DNA from: Pleodorina starrii
Lineage: Eukaryota; Chlorophyta; Chlorophyceae; Chlamydomonadales; Volvocaceae
NCBI GenBank assembly: GCA_030267565.1
Contig: BRXU01000034.1
Location: forward strand, 451,501 to 515,500
DNA: 64,000 nucleotides
Direction of reading: 5' to 3'
This document shows positions 26,348 through 37,700 of the stretch, in pieces (within the stretch, counting starts at the first letter, position 1; each line of letters starts with the position of its first letter). The notes under the pieces are model-generated. The model saw only the letters and a list, made by a program, of their open reading frames with translations. It was not told the DNA's origin and did no database searches. A program made the position numbers and the translations under genes.

Positions 26348-26728
26348 CGCGTTGCTGGCCAGCAGCGGGGCCCGCCTCGGGGCACCCAACTGCTTGCCTG
26401 GCTCAGCCCTATAACCGGATAACTTGTCTAAACAGCAATACGTATGTTACAAACGTTGTCTTATAACGAGTCCCGCAATTAGCGTTCCTTTCAGGGTTCA
26501 GACTGTTTCCGTCAACTCGCCGTAAAGTATATTATATGGGGTAGACCAAACTTCATGTGCACTTCTGCCAGCTAAAAAACGCATCAAGGAGAAGCACGGA
26601 GTAATCCGGGTTTGAGTGTCAACGACATTTTGGCCGTACAGCGCCCGAAAAAACGCTGAGTTGTGCGTGCCGCCCGCGCACGCTGTTTGGCCAGCGCATT
26701 CGAACTTGTTCTTAGGAAGGGTAGCAAT
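26348..26728. promoter_or_regulatory. Shared divergent promoter region TAF9 / PXN-type carrier
   Basis: Only 381 bp separate the two start codons, so both core promoters and 5' UTRs must lie here. No TATA-type element stands out. Co-regulation is possible but not shown by the sequence. Confidence 0.6.
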
Positions 26729-29508
26729 ATGGCGTCGGAGGCAGCTGTCGAGGCTGTTGGGGGGGCCGTGGGGGCAGTCACAGCTCTTGCCGCAACCTAT
26801 CCGCTCGCAATTGTATCAACATGGCAAGCGCTAGAACACGCACAAGGTGTAGAGCTTGCAACTGATGAGCTGCGACGTAGATACGCCTTTCTCCCATCAC
26901 CGCTGAAGGAGCTGGCCATCGTGAGTCTGCTTCACAGAATTTGCTTCAGAGAGTGTCGGAATGCATGCGCGCAATTATAACGCAGGGACTCGGGTGGCGT
27001 GGTGCTGCTGGTTTGCCTTTTTAACTCGAAAACGAACTGAGGACTACTAATATCCGTTGCCGACTCAACACCTGTGGAGTCAACGCGCGCCTCACGAACG
27101 GAACCCACGGCATTCCCAACAATTTCATGCTTACCACCTTTCTTGCAGTATTCGGAGTCGCGCGGATGGCGCTCGCTCTTCGCGGGGCTCAAACCGTGCC
27201 TGGCGGCAACAGCGGTGTCCCAAGCAGTATACTTCTATCTCTACTCTGCCCTCCGGCAAGCCATTGTGGTGAGGTAGCCTCGAAATAAATATCAAACCCA
27301 ACTTTCCGCCTGCCACGGCGCTTTGCCAAAGCCCCCACCTCCGGGCCAAAAACTTCAAACCAAGCCGGATGACAGCTCGCTCCATTCTCCCGCCGAATGA
27401 ACCCTGAGTGCCTTCGTATACGCCCGCGCCGCAAGCTTGGATCCCCGCCCCCTCACCACCAGCGCTGGTCACTCCTCGAACAATACACCCTTACAGGCCC
27501 ACAAGCGGGCGACGGCAGCCGCGCGGGCCGGCACGCTGGCGCCCGGCGCCGCCGCCCCTGACAGCAGTCGGACGGAGGCCATTGGCGTTGTCGGATCACT
27601 GGTCGTGGCCGGGCTGGCGGGGTGCGGAAACGTGCTGGCGACGACGCCGGTGTGGGTGGTGGCCACACAGATGCAGGCGCTGCAGCGCCAGCCAACGGCC
27701 CAGGAGCGGAACCGCACGGCATGGCAGGTCGCCGTACAGTTGTACAAGGAGTCGGGCATCGCCGGATTCTGGAAGGCAGGTTTGGCCGCCTCGGCCCGGG
27801 GACAGATTGGGTTCCTCGGCGTGTTTGCGAGCAAGGTGTTCGTTACACCTATATGTGCGTCTCAGGTGCTTGGAACCCCTCGCTGTTGGCTCTGTGCTTC
27901 TGGTAATCTGGTAATCGGTCGGCCGTTGCCGTATTGCCGTTGGGCAGCAGCGCTTTCCAAGCCTTCGGGTGTTTTGCGCACGGCATGCAGCACGTATACA
28001 TCCAACTTGCGACGTTTGCAGAAACCACCCGCCAGCCCAGACGCCTTTCATTGATTGATTGCTTGCCAGGGTCGCCGCTTTTACTCCCATCGCCGTGTGA
28101 CCCCTTCTGCGGACTGTCGCCCCTTCCCACCCAATCCTAACCCCGTCCCTCTCCTCCCAGGGCGTCCTCCCGGGCCTGGTCATGGTGGCTAACCCAACGC
28201 TGCAGTACATTCTGTACGAATGGCTGACGGCCCAGCTGCTGCAGCTGCGGCGAGGGCGCGCAGGCTCCAAAGCTGCCGGGTGGGTCAGTTAGCGTCCTCC
28301 CGGCTCATTCTGCAACAGCAGCCGCCGATACATGTCCTCACATTTCCTGTGCTGGCTCCCCGAATCCCAAGTCGTCTGCTCTACAGCCGAAGATACGTCA
28401 GCTCATGCTTATTGAGGGGGGACGCAGCGCTGCGAACGGGCTAAAATCCTCCGCCGAATTCATGATGCTACCTGCTCCCGTGATGCTGTTTCGTTGGTGT
28501 GTCGTCTCGAAGGAGGCCCGGCGGCGGTGGCGGCGGCGTGCCGCGCCTGGGCACCGGAGACGTGTTCCTTCTGACGGCTCTTGCCAAGCTGGGCGCAACG
28601 CTGGTGACGTACCCCATGCTTCTCATCAAGAGCCGGTTACAGGTGGGCGAACAGTGGTTGGTGATACAGTGGGCTGATGAGGCCACCCAAATTGTTGTTC
28701 TTGCTGTTACTGTGGGTTTCAAAGTGCACACGACTTGAATGCGAGATTCAAGAGGGTTCCGGCGTTTTATTACTCTTTCTGCCGTCATATGACGGCGCCG
28801 CCTGCCCCGACCGTGCACAGCTGAAGCGATGGCGTACAAGTTTTGAGGTTGTTGCACAATGTCCTTACAGGCCATGAACAGCAGCACGGCGCACGAGGCG
28901 CGCTACTCGGGCGTGCTTGACGCCGTGGTGGCGATTCTTCGGCGGGAGGGCGTGGCGGCTTTCTTCAAGGTACGGCACTGTAGCACACAGTTGCTGGGGC
29001 ACCGGGGTAAGATGACTACGGCAGCATGCCGTATTCACGGCAAGGGGACCAGAATTGTACGGGAAAAGACAGGGAAGGCGAGCACCCCCGCTGCGCGCTA
29101 CGCTTGGGTATCAAGAAACGCATGACTCGTTTTCAGGGCTTGTTCTCACAGCTCACCCGTCGATGGTGCCCCTGGCGCCACGCGCCGGGAAACCGGCTCG
29201 ACCCGCTCTCTCGCGCACTTCACTTGCCGGTCCCGGCTGGTTGACCGCCGGGCCTCGCCTCCTTTTGCCTACGCGACACGCTGCGAGCCGTAGCAGCCAA
29301 GGAACGAGGGCTTGCGTTACGTTACGTTGGGGTGTACCCTGGCTTCCGTGGCCTGCAGGGCATGCGGCTGAAGATGTTCCAGACGGTGTTGGCGGCGGCG
29401 CTGCTGATGGCCATCAAGGAGCAGGTGTATCTGTCCACCAAGACCGTGATGGGCGGCCTGACGGCCATGCGGGCGGTGGCGGTGGCCGCTGAGGCCGACA
29501 GCGGCTGA
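26729..29508 (+). CDS. PXN: Peroxisomal NAD/adenine-nucleotide carrier (PXN/PMP47-type, SLC25 family), 7 exons
   Basis: Exons: 26729-26920, 27149-27268, 27497-27775, 28161-28279, 28516-28642, 28871-28969, 29359-29508; 361 aa (plant PXN is about 330). The three mitochondrial-carrier repeats are visible: ATYPLAIVSTWQ; ATTPVWVVATQMQ; VTYPMLLIKSRLQ. PXN-like stretches between them include GLKPCLAATAVSQAVYFYLY, GFWKGVLPGLVMVANPTLQY and FQTVLAAALLMAIKEQVY. Plant and yeast relatives exchange NAD, AMP, ADP, ATP and CoA-type nucleotides across the peroxisomal membrane. Intron 3 has a GC donor (AAG|GCAGGT) required by the reading frame. A Gly-run and an Ala/Pro-rich linker enlarge the loops. Exact substrate cannot be read from sequence. 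Confidence 0.9.
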
Positions 29509-31541
29509 TGCGGTGCGGGAGGTCCGAGTCAGGGGCGCCAGGAAGCCGGGGCCGCCTGCTGCACGGGCCGGCTGGGCTCTTGGATGGCGGCACGAGGGGC
29601 CAGTGAGGATTCATGGATCGGACGCGATCCCTCCGCGGAGTGTGTCTTGATGTCGGTGTCCCGCTGCTCGCCGCGTCGGCGGCCGGGGCCGAACCCGGCG
29701 CCGCGGCTCATTGAGCCAGCCTGCCGCCTGCTGCGGTGGTGGGCTGCTGGTATGCCTTTCTGCGCGCGGTTAAGATGGGAGCGGGCAGCCGACGCTGCAG
29801 TGCCGGCGCGTGAGCGCCCCGGCTGGGCCAGAAGGGGGCGGGGCACTACAGGGCGGGGGCAGGCACTGCTGGTGCTGGGGTGGCCCGACGGGGCAGTAGT
29901 GGGGTGGCTGGATTCGCTGGAAGGGGTAATAATGGTTAGACCGCAACAGTGGAATGGAGGCGGCGTAAAGGGGAGGAGTGGAGGAGGCTGTAGGCGCATA
30001 TTTGGGGAAGATGTTCAACAACGAACATCAAGGATTGGGCTTGGTTTGACGGACGGTCTGCCATAGGGTTCAAAGCGTCTGTGTTGATGTGCAGGACATT
30101 ACTGCTGTGTTTTGCGTGCGGAGCAGGGCCGATGGGCGTGGCAGCCCTGTGCGCCGCGTTGCTGACAATTCCCTTCACCCCGCAGATCTCAAAGACCCAG
30201 ATCTGCTGTGTTTGACAGATGGTGCGTTCATATCGCATTCATGCCATCAGACAGTTATATGTGATGTGATGTGATATGCTGCTGCGAGTACTGAAACGGG
30301 TATAAGTGTTTAGAGGAGTGGGATTCGTGGGGTGCGGCCTGGGCTGAGAGGCACGCAGGGCGCGTTTCGGCCACAACACAAGCGCTTGGGGGCTAGGATT
30401 CATGTCCTCGTCTGGTGGGGTTCTTTGCATCGACGCTGGGGAGCAGCAGTAGCAGCAGCCGGCACCGATCAAGGCGGGGACTGCGGCAGGCGGGATGGCG
30501 GCGGCGAAGGGCGGCTGTGGTGCTGCGGCAGCGGCGGGGGCGAAACGGGTGGTGGCGGCGGTGCAGTCAGCGTTCGGCCAGGTGCCGTGGCTGGGTTGAG
30601 GAAGGGCTGGGCTGCGTTGGGGGCGTGTCTGCATGTGGCAGGATGCCGGCCTGCGGCCTGCTCCCACACGATTTGCATGCCTGCGATGACCCTCGAACCA
30701 CGCAACCGGGCATATCGTATGTGTTTGGGTTTTGGCGCCGTCGGGTGATGTTGGTTTGTTAAATCTCCGCGCGAGCGAGCACAGCAACGAGGTCGCTTGG
30801 GCCCCCGTCTTCCGCGGTTTGGGCTTCGGCCGCAGCAGTCCCAGGTGCGGTGTGCACTTCCCGGTGATATTTTTGAGTCCACTGCTCCATTCAACCAGAA
30901 AGGTACGCTGTTTTTTGTCATGTAGTATGACATTAATAGGACACGTCTCCCGATGAGTGGAACGAGGGCTGCGTTTGGAACGGAAGTCGTCTTGTTGTGG
31001 TCGGCTGGTTCATGGTAGATAGGGCGTGGGGGAAACGGTTTTTGTTTCAAGTGGTCGGTTTTGGGTCTTCTGTGCTGACTGGCTGCGGTCTGGGGTAACG
31101 GTGAGCAGTTTACCGGTAGCGGCTTTCACATGTGATTTGGGTCAGGACGGTAGGACCAGCGATATCTCTTCGAATGTTCGCGTGGGCACCGTGCCCGGGC
31201 CCGGCAGTTGACGGCGGTTTATCAAAACCACAAGACGCACGTCTGCCTCTGCCTGTCGTCGGCCACTGCTCTATCCTTTGTGGAATCCCAGACGTCCGTT
31301 GGCGGCCGCTCGGGCCAAGAGTTGCCGTTTGATGTAACAGGCATCGGGGCCGGCGGCCGGGCTTGATAGTCACTGTCGCAGGAATCCTGTGCCTCCTCGT
31401 CGCCCAAAAGCGGTCGTTGACCGTTGGTCAAAATCTTTCCGCAATCCTTCCTGGAGGCCCTCCTTTCCGAGCACACAAACATCACCAACACCACCACCAT
31501 GACATACGGGCACGACTACCGAACTTCAACGCACCGCAACT
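29509..31541. other. Interval between convergent 3' ends (carrier and ADP-ribosylglycohydrolase-like gene)
   Basis: Both neighbouring genes end here, so it should hold two 3' UTRs. Only low-complexity frames are present. The only TGTAA I noticed on the carrier strand is near 31333, far from the stop, so its polyadenylation site is unclear. Around 30420-30560 the sequence is rich in GGC/GCA triplets. Confidence 0.4.
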
Positions 31542-33988
31542 TCACTGCTGAGCCGCCGTCTCCAGCTCCGCGAGCTGCAGCTTCCCCAACGCCTTCCCGA
31601 CCTCCACAACCGCATCCCGCCCGCTCATCCCCTCCGCCTCGTTCTCCAGCGCGCCCCACCACCGCGCCGGCACCCACTCCCGCCCGTACAGCGCCCCCGC
31701 CAGCGCGCCCACCACCTGCGTCGTCGCCGGCGCGTGCCCCCCCAACGACGCCGCCACGATAACCGCCTGTTCCGGCTTGCCCCAATTGGTGAGGAACACC
31801 AGCAGCGCCACCGCCGCAAACTCACTGGACGCAGTCGCGTAGCCGTGGTAGCACAGCAGGCTGAGCATCCGAGCCAGCGCCTGCCACTGCGGCCCCGCGT
31901 AGAAGGCCTTCCAGCTGGAGACGGAGTCCACCTGCGGACGGACGGACGGGCGGGCGGGCAGGAGGGATGACGGAAGGGACACGCGCAAGGTCACACACGC
32001 GGAAGGTCGAGAGACGCGCCACGTGGCCCGCTAGCTCTGAACGTAGCTCTTAAGAGACACCGGCGGGCACTGTGTTGGCTGGCGCCCCACCGGCGATGAG
32101 GGCGGGAGCCGCCCCAGGGCGCGCCAGTTATGTCGGTGTTGGAAAGTCGGGAGACGCCCTCCCGAGCTCTGTTGGCGATTCCCGATTTACCAACTCCCCA
32201 ACACATCCCACCCACCCGACCGACCGACCGACCCGTGAGTCACGGCGCACACGCCTCCACCCACCCGCACTGGCACCACCGTTCCATCCCTGCAGTTCGC
32301 ACTTCCTACCACCCACACACGCATACCTGCATCCTCGCAGCCCCACGGTCCCCCACCTGGAACAGGTTATCCCGCAGCAGCCTCAGCTTGGCCACCATGT
32401 CCTCCGTCACCGCCACATCGTTGATCAGGTGACTCAGCAGCGCCTCAGGTCGGCAGCACACGGAGTCGCCGGGCTGCTGCCGCGCCGCCCAGGCCGCCGC
32501 CGCCGCCACCACGTGCGCACCGTCGAGACCCAGCGGAGTGGGGTGAGAGAACAGCAGCGAGCGCCGCACCGCCGACAGCAGCCGGTCGTCGCCGGCGGAC
32601 CTACACGGGGCACGAGACACGGTCCAAAGGCGGAAATGGGTCTCACTGTTGCGGTCGATCGACATGTCGGGGCACACGGTGCGGTGTCCATCCAACAACG
32701 CCCACAGGGCTCTCCCGCCCACCCAACCCAGCAAAGAGCGAACCCCCGCCGGCCGCCACGGAACCCCACTGAACCGCAGTGACCCACCGGTACGCAAACC
32801 CGATGGGCGCCACCCGCGCCGCCGCGCCCTTGTCGGTGGGTCCGTGCGGCTCCCTCTCCGCTCGGTCGCTGCTGGTGGTTGCCAGCCGCCGAGTGGTCTC
32901 AGCCAGATAGCGCTCCGCCAGCTCCGGAACCTGCAGGGGCTGCGTGCCTGACAGTACGGCATCCATGACCACTTTGTCGTACGTGCTGTAGCGCCGGCGT
33001 TCGGGCTCGTAGCTGGAGGCGAGCGCCTCGAGTACGGCAGCCGTATCGGCACCCCGCTGCTGCACCAATGACCGCGCGACTGCCAGCAGGTTCCCAAAGT
33101 CGCCTGTACGGATGATGTACGGATGATGGCAGGGAATAATTAAGGAGATACCGCAGGGTTTTATTGAAGGGAACGTGAATGGCGAGTTGGATGGTGGATG
33201 GATGGGTGCGTCTTGGCGGCGGCAATGATGTGGTTGGGACGGCTTAGACGGCTATAAGGATTGGCGTGTCGCGCTGTTGGGCTGTGAAGCGTAAGACGCA
33301 GCGAATCATAGCCCAAGGCAAGGCTGGACAAAGTGGCGGCGGAAGGGACGAAAGGCATCACAGGTATCCCGACTTCCCGAGGGGCTGCCCTGTACCGCAG
33401 CACAGTGTGCCTGGTTGTGGCCGCACTGAGCGTGCTGAGACTGCTGACCGGCGACGGTGACGTCACTGCGCTTCAGGCAACGCAACGCAACGCACCCGTG
33501 TGCTGCCCGTAGCCCGCCGCACTCGGCCCGATGTCATAGCGCCAAAAGTCCGTTACGCCGCTGGGACGGTAGCGTACGACATGATAGTGCCGGTCGTCCT
33601 GGTACGGCGCCGCCAGCACATTGCCGCACATGGCCCCCAGCAGGCAGCCAACCGCCTTGGACTCGTCCGATACGTGTTCCGCCGGCGACCAGGCACTAGA
33701 AGATGAGGCTGAGGCTGCAGGGGCAGCCGCCGCCGCCGCCGCAGGTGCGAGGCGGTCGGCCGCCGGCCCACCACGGGACCCGCGTCCTCGGGCCGCAAAA
33801 GCAGGGCATGCACCGGCGCCGACGCTGCTGGTGCTGCTGGTGCTGCCGCTGGTGGTGGTAGGGCATCCAGAAGCTGCCCTGCAGCAGATCCTGCTGACAA
33901 AATCCCTGGTTTCAGTCGCTGCGGCGGGGCTCGTGAGGTGTGACGGTGGCGGCCCTCGCCGCGCCGGACCTGCAGGACGCGAGTGCAA
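31542..33988 (-). CDS. ADP-ribosylglycohydrolase-fold protein, probable pseudoenzyme, 4 exons recognised
   Basis: Exons: 33988-33496 (5' limit uncertain), 33103-32788, 32600-32357, 31931-31542; up to ~480 aa. The fold is recognised from GCLLGAMCGNVLAAPYQDD near the start of the conserved part and from SLGGHAPATTQVVGALAGALYG with the IP/VP..W follow-up (REWVPARWW) at the end, which match the ADPRH/DraG/J1-crystallin family pattern. That family hydrolyses ADP-ribose from proteins using two Mg ions held by TDD and GGDTDT motifs. Here TDDT is replaced by TGDF and GGDTDT by GGHAPAT, so metal binding is probably lost. The open frame begins at a TTG at 33988 and no in-frame ATG precedes the core, so a 5' exon is missing from my model; an acceptor at 33696 (TTCTAG) could start the core exon. 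The region upstream of ~33700 is Ala/Ser-rich. Confidence 0.75.
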
Positions 33989-34705
33989 GCCACTCCCCAG
34001 GAATCACAAATCTCGCATGAAGGGCATTTGCGGAGTCCCATTGCAGCGCAGGGGTAGCCGCAAGCGGGTCGCAGTGAGCGTGGCTGTTCTTGACAGGCCT
34101 GTACCAAACCAAATGCGACCCTATTGTTCGTGAGCAATTATAAATAATGTCGACGCTAGGCACGTGTAGCTTTGGCGGATGGTGGCGGCAGACACTTGCG
34201 CGCTGGGCACGATTGGGCCACGACTGGGCCACCATATCCCCGGATCTACTGGCCTATGACGCCACAATATCCAGCTGCAAGCGATAAAAATAAGAGAATA
34301 ACGCGCATCCTGACCTTGATGTTTCGGCCAGCGTCCGACGGCCTGGCATCCTTGCGACGCCGAAAGAGGCAAATGCTGCATTAAATCCTTGGAGAAATTG
34401 AATCTGCTAAATGTTCAGCAGTCTTGTTTGGTAATCGGTCGTCACCTTATGAGGTGCAGGGGACTCACACACAGCGTCACGCTCAGCTTATAGGACTCAA
34501 AAGCCGCGCACAGCAGCTCACAAAACTCAATATGTACAATGCGAAAATCCAGCTTCGCGGAAGCCTGTACGATGTCCGTATCGTACAGACGCGAGAGAAT
34601 CGGAGTCAATCGATCGGTCTCCACCAACGGGGCAATTACAAGCAAGCCAACGACCGCCTTCCACCGCAAAGCGTGCCTTTTACCACCTAGCGCCAAGCCA
34701 CGCTT
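33989..34705. other. Short intergenic interval with HflX-type gene 3' UTR
   Basis: It holds the downstream end of the GTPase gene and probably the promoter or first exon of the ADP-ribosylglycohydrolase-like gene. No separate gene is visible. Confidence 0.4.
34636..34640 (-). promoter_or_regulatory. TGTAA polyadenylation signal of the HflX-type gene
   Basis: On the gene strand TGTAA lies 66 nt after the stop codon, a plausible though short 3' UTR for a volvocine gene. Confidence 0.55.
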
Positions 34706-37700
34706 CTACTCGTCGCTTTTGCCGCGCGGCCGACGGCGCCTCAGGAAGCGAATCAGCTCCTCCAACTCCTCCCCATCCGGCACGCCCGCTGCCCCTGCCG
34801 TCGCTTTGCTCCCAGCCGGCGGAGTCCGTTGCCCAGCATCCCAGGAGACGTACGGCTCCCTTGCGACGCTTTTCCGTCCGGTCGCGGAGCCTGTTTCAGC
34901 CCTTTCGTGCCAGGTCGACACCGAAACTGGCAGCGCCGACGGCGACGGCGACGGCACAGCTTCGCCACTCTCGCCGGCGCCAGCGCCGCCGCCGCCGTGG
35001 TCATCCTGCCCCTGTCCAAAATTCCCAACGGCTCCTCCGCCGTCGGAGCCGACATTGGAGCCGTCTGCACCGGCGGCCTCCCGCCAATGCCGCCACGCAA
35101 ATCGGGCCTCCGGCTGCTGCTGCTGCTGCTGCTGCTGTGGCGGCGGAAGCGGCCAGGGTACGCACTCCGCCAGCCACAGCTGCTCCGAAACCCACCTGCC
35201 AGCCAGCGCCGCTTCCGCCGCTTCCGCCGAGCCCGCCGCTGCGGCTCCTGCTGCTGCTAACGAGCCCACTGCTGGCGTTGCCGTACTACCACTCCGCAGC
35301 GCGGCTTCGTCGGTTGCCCTCCGGGCCGGCGCGGCAGCGGCCTCTTCCGGCGCCGCGCGCAGTACGGCATCCACCGCCGCTTTGACCTCCGCCACGCCAA
35401 AGCCGCCTTGCGCCACGGCCGCCAGCACCACCGCCGCCGGCGGCGCGCCGCCGACCCCGTGCACCCGCCGCACCAGGTCAGCTGCCGCCGCCAGGCAGCC
35501 CGCATCCGCCGCCCAGCTGCCGCCCTCCTCCTGGCCCCCGTCCCCGTCCCCGCCGCCTTCACCTCCCTCGCCCTCCACGCAGCTATCGCCCGCTGCTTCC
35601 GCAAACCAGGCTCCGGACTCGGGTCCAGCTGCGGGACCGTGGCTGCATCCAGCCCCCGGCCCTGCGTCGGCGGCGCTGTGCAAGCCACGCCGGCCCTCGC
35701 TCGGCAAGCCGGATTGGAGAGGTGATGGCTGTGGCTGCGGCGGCGGCGGCAGCGGCCCAACATGCAGCTCGTGCCGGTCCGCAGGATGGCTTCTATGAGG
35801 CTGAGATTGAGCCTGAGAGTGAGACTGGGGCTCAGGCTGGGGCTCAGGCTGGGGCTGAGGCGACTCGCTGCCACCGTGGGTGTCCCTCAGGGTTTCGATG
35901 TCGGGGAAGAGGCGCCGGGCAGGGCGCCGCAATGGCCGGGGGGGCGGCGCCGCTGGCGGCGGGCCGTCACGATCGTCGGCTGCGTCGCCACTGCCGCTGC
36001 CGTTGGCACAGCCGGGTCCCCTTCCGGGCCGTGTCCCCTTCCGGGGCCCGCCGTCCTGTTCCTGCCAGCTCACCTCGTTGGAGTGGCTGGCGGCAGGCGG
36101 CCTCAGAACCGGGCCGCTGCGATGGAGGGCGCGATCACAGCTCACGTCGTCATCGTCCCCGTCGTCGCGCCACACGTCCTCCTCCCCGCCATCCGCATTC
36201 TGCGCATCCTCCTCCGTCACCTCCTCCTCCTCCTCGTCCTCGTCCTCGTGCTCCTCCTCGGCCTCGGCCTCGTCCTGACTCCACAACCCCACCGGCGTTG
36301 GATGAGCGGCTTCTGTCGCCGCGCCGCCGCCGCCGTGCCCGAACGCGCCGCGCCCCTCCGCGGCGGTCGCACCATCGTACGGCTGCCGTGCACCCACACC
36401 ATGTACGGTATGCGCGCTGTGGCCCAGCAGGTCCACCTTGTTCCAGACCTCGACGGTACGGCGCGTCAGGACGTGCTCGCTGACGCCCAGCTGCCGTAAT
36501 ACGGCAAGTACGGCATTACGTTGCTGTACGACGTTGGGACTGGAGGCGTCAAGCACGTGCAGCAGCATGTCCGCCGCCACCACCTCCTCCAGCGTCGCCC
36601 TGGGGTGTTGCGGGCAAGGTTTGGGGTTTAACCACCACCACATCCACCACCAGCCGACCCACGGGTCACTCCCGCTAGAAAAAAAGCCACGGTGTCCTTT
36701 TTTGTCTTACCTCTCCGCCCTCAGACACGGTAACACCGCCCGCCACGCCACCACCCACCTGAAGGCCGCCACCAGGCCCACTGGCAGGTCGCGGATGAAG
36801 CCTACGGTGTCCGACACCGCCACATGTGACCCACGGGTCGGCAGCCACATGCGGCGCACCGCCGGGTCCAGCGTGGCGAACAGCATGTCGGAGGGCGGCG
36901 GCAGGCCGGCCCCCCTGGAGCACATGGCCCCCGCCAGACTGGTCTTGCCCACGTTGGTGTAGCCAACGATGGCGACGGTTGGCAGGCCTGTGGTGGTTGG
37001 GCCGTTGGCAGGTGGTTGGTTAGTTCGTTGTTGGCGAGTTCCGAGTTGGGTTCCGTAGCTGGGCTGCGGAGCTCAAACGGCGACGACGACTGAACTGAGG
37101 GCGACACACCGCAATGCAGGGATACAGGGATACAAAGGCGGCATCGGTCTGTGCTTCGCACTACGTAAACCTTCCGGTGCCGTACAAAGCCGCGCAGCAG
37201 GGGCGGCGTTGCACTGCGGCACGGTAAGCTTCGGGAACACGTACACACACGGGCGCACAGGCGGACGGTCGGACGGGCGCAGAGACGGACGGACGGACGG
37301 GGGCCTGCTCACCCGCCGCCCGGCGGCCCTGGCGCTGCACTCCCCGCGAGGCCGCCACCGCCCGCAGCTCAGCTCGCAATGTCGCCAGGCGCTGTTTGAT
37401 GCGGAAGCGCTGCTGCCGGAGCTCCGGGTCGCCGCTGCCGCCGCCGCCACCCAGGCCGCCTGGAGGTAGGGGCCACAGTGCAGGGGGCGAGTGACAGGGG
37501 CACGTGAGACAGGTATGGAACCAACAGGACAAAGCCCGCCCATTCAGGCCGCGCCCCGGCCGAGGAACTAACACAGGCTGTCCAGCCGCGCCCCACTCGG
37601 CCCGCCTCTGCCTCCGCCAGGTTTGTAGGCAGGTGCCGATAGACCTACACGCCCCCGCCCCTGAGGCAACCGCCTGCCTTGCAAACCCACCGAGCACCGA

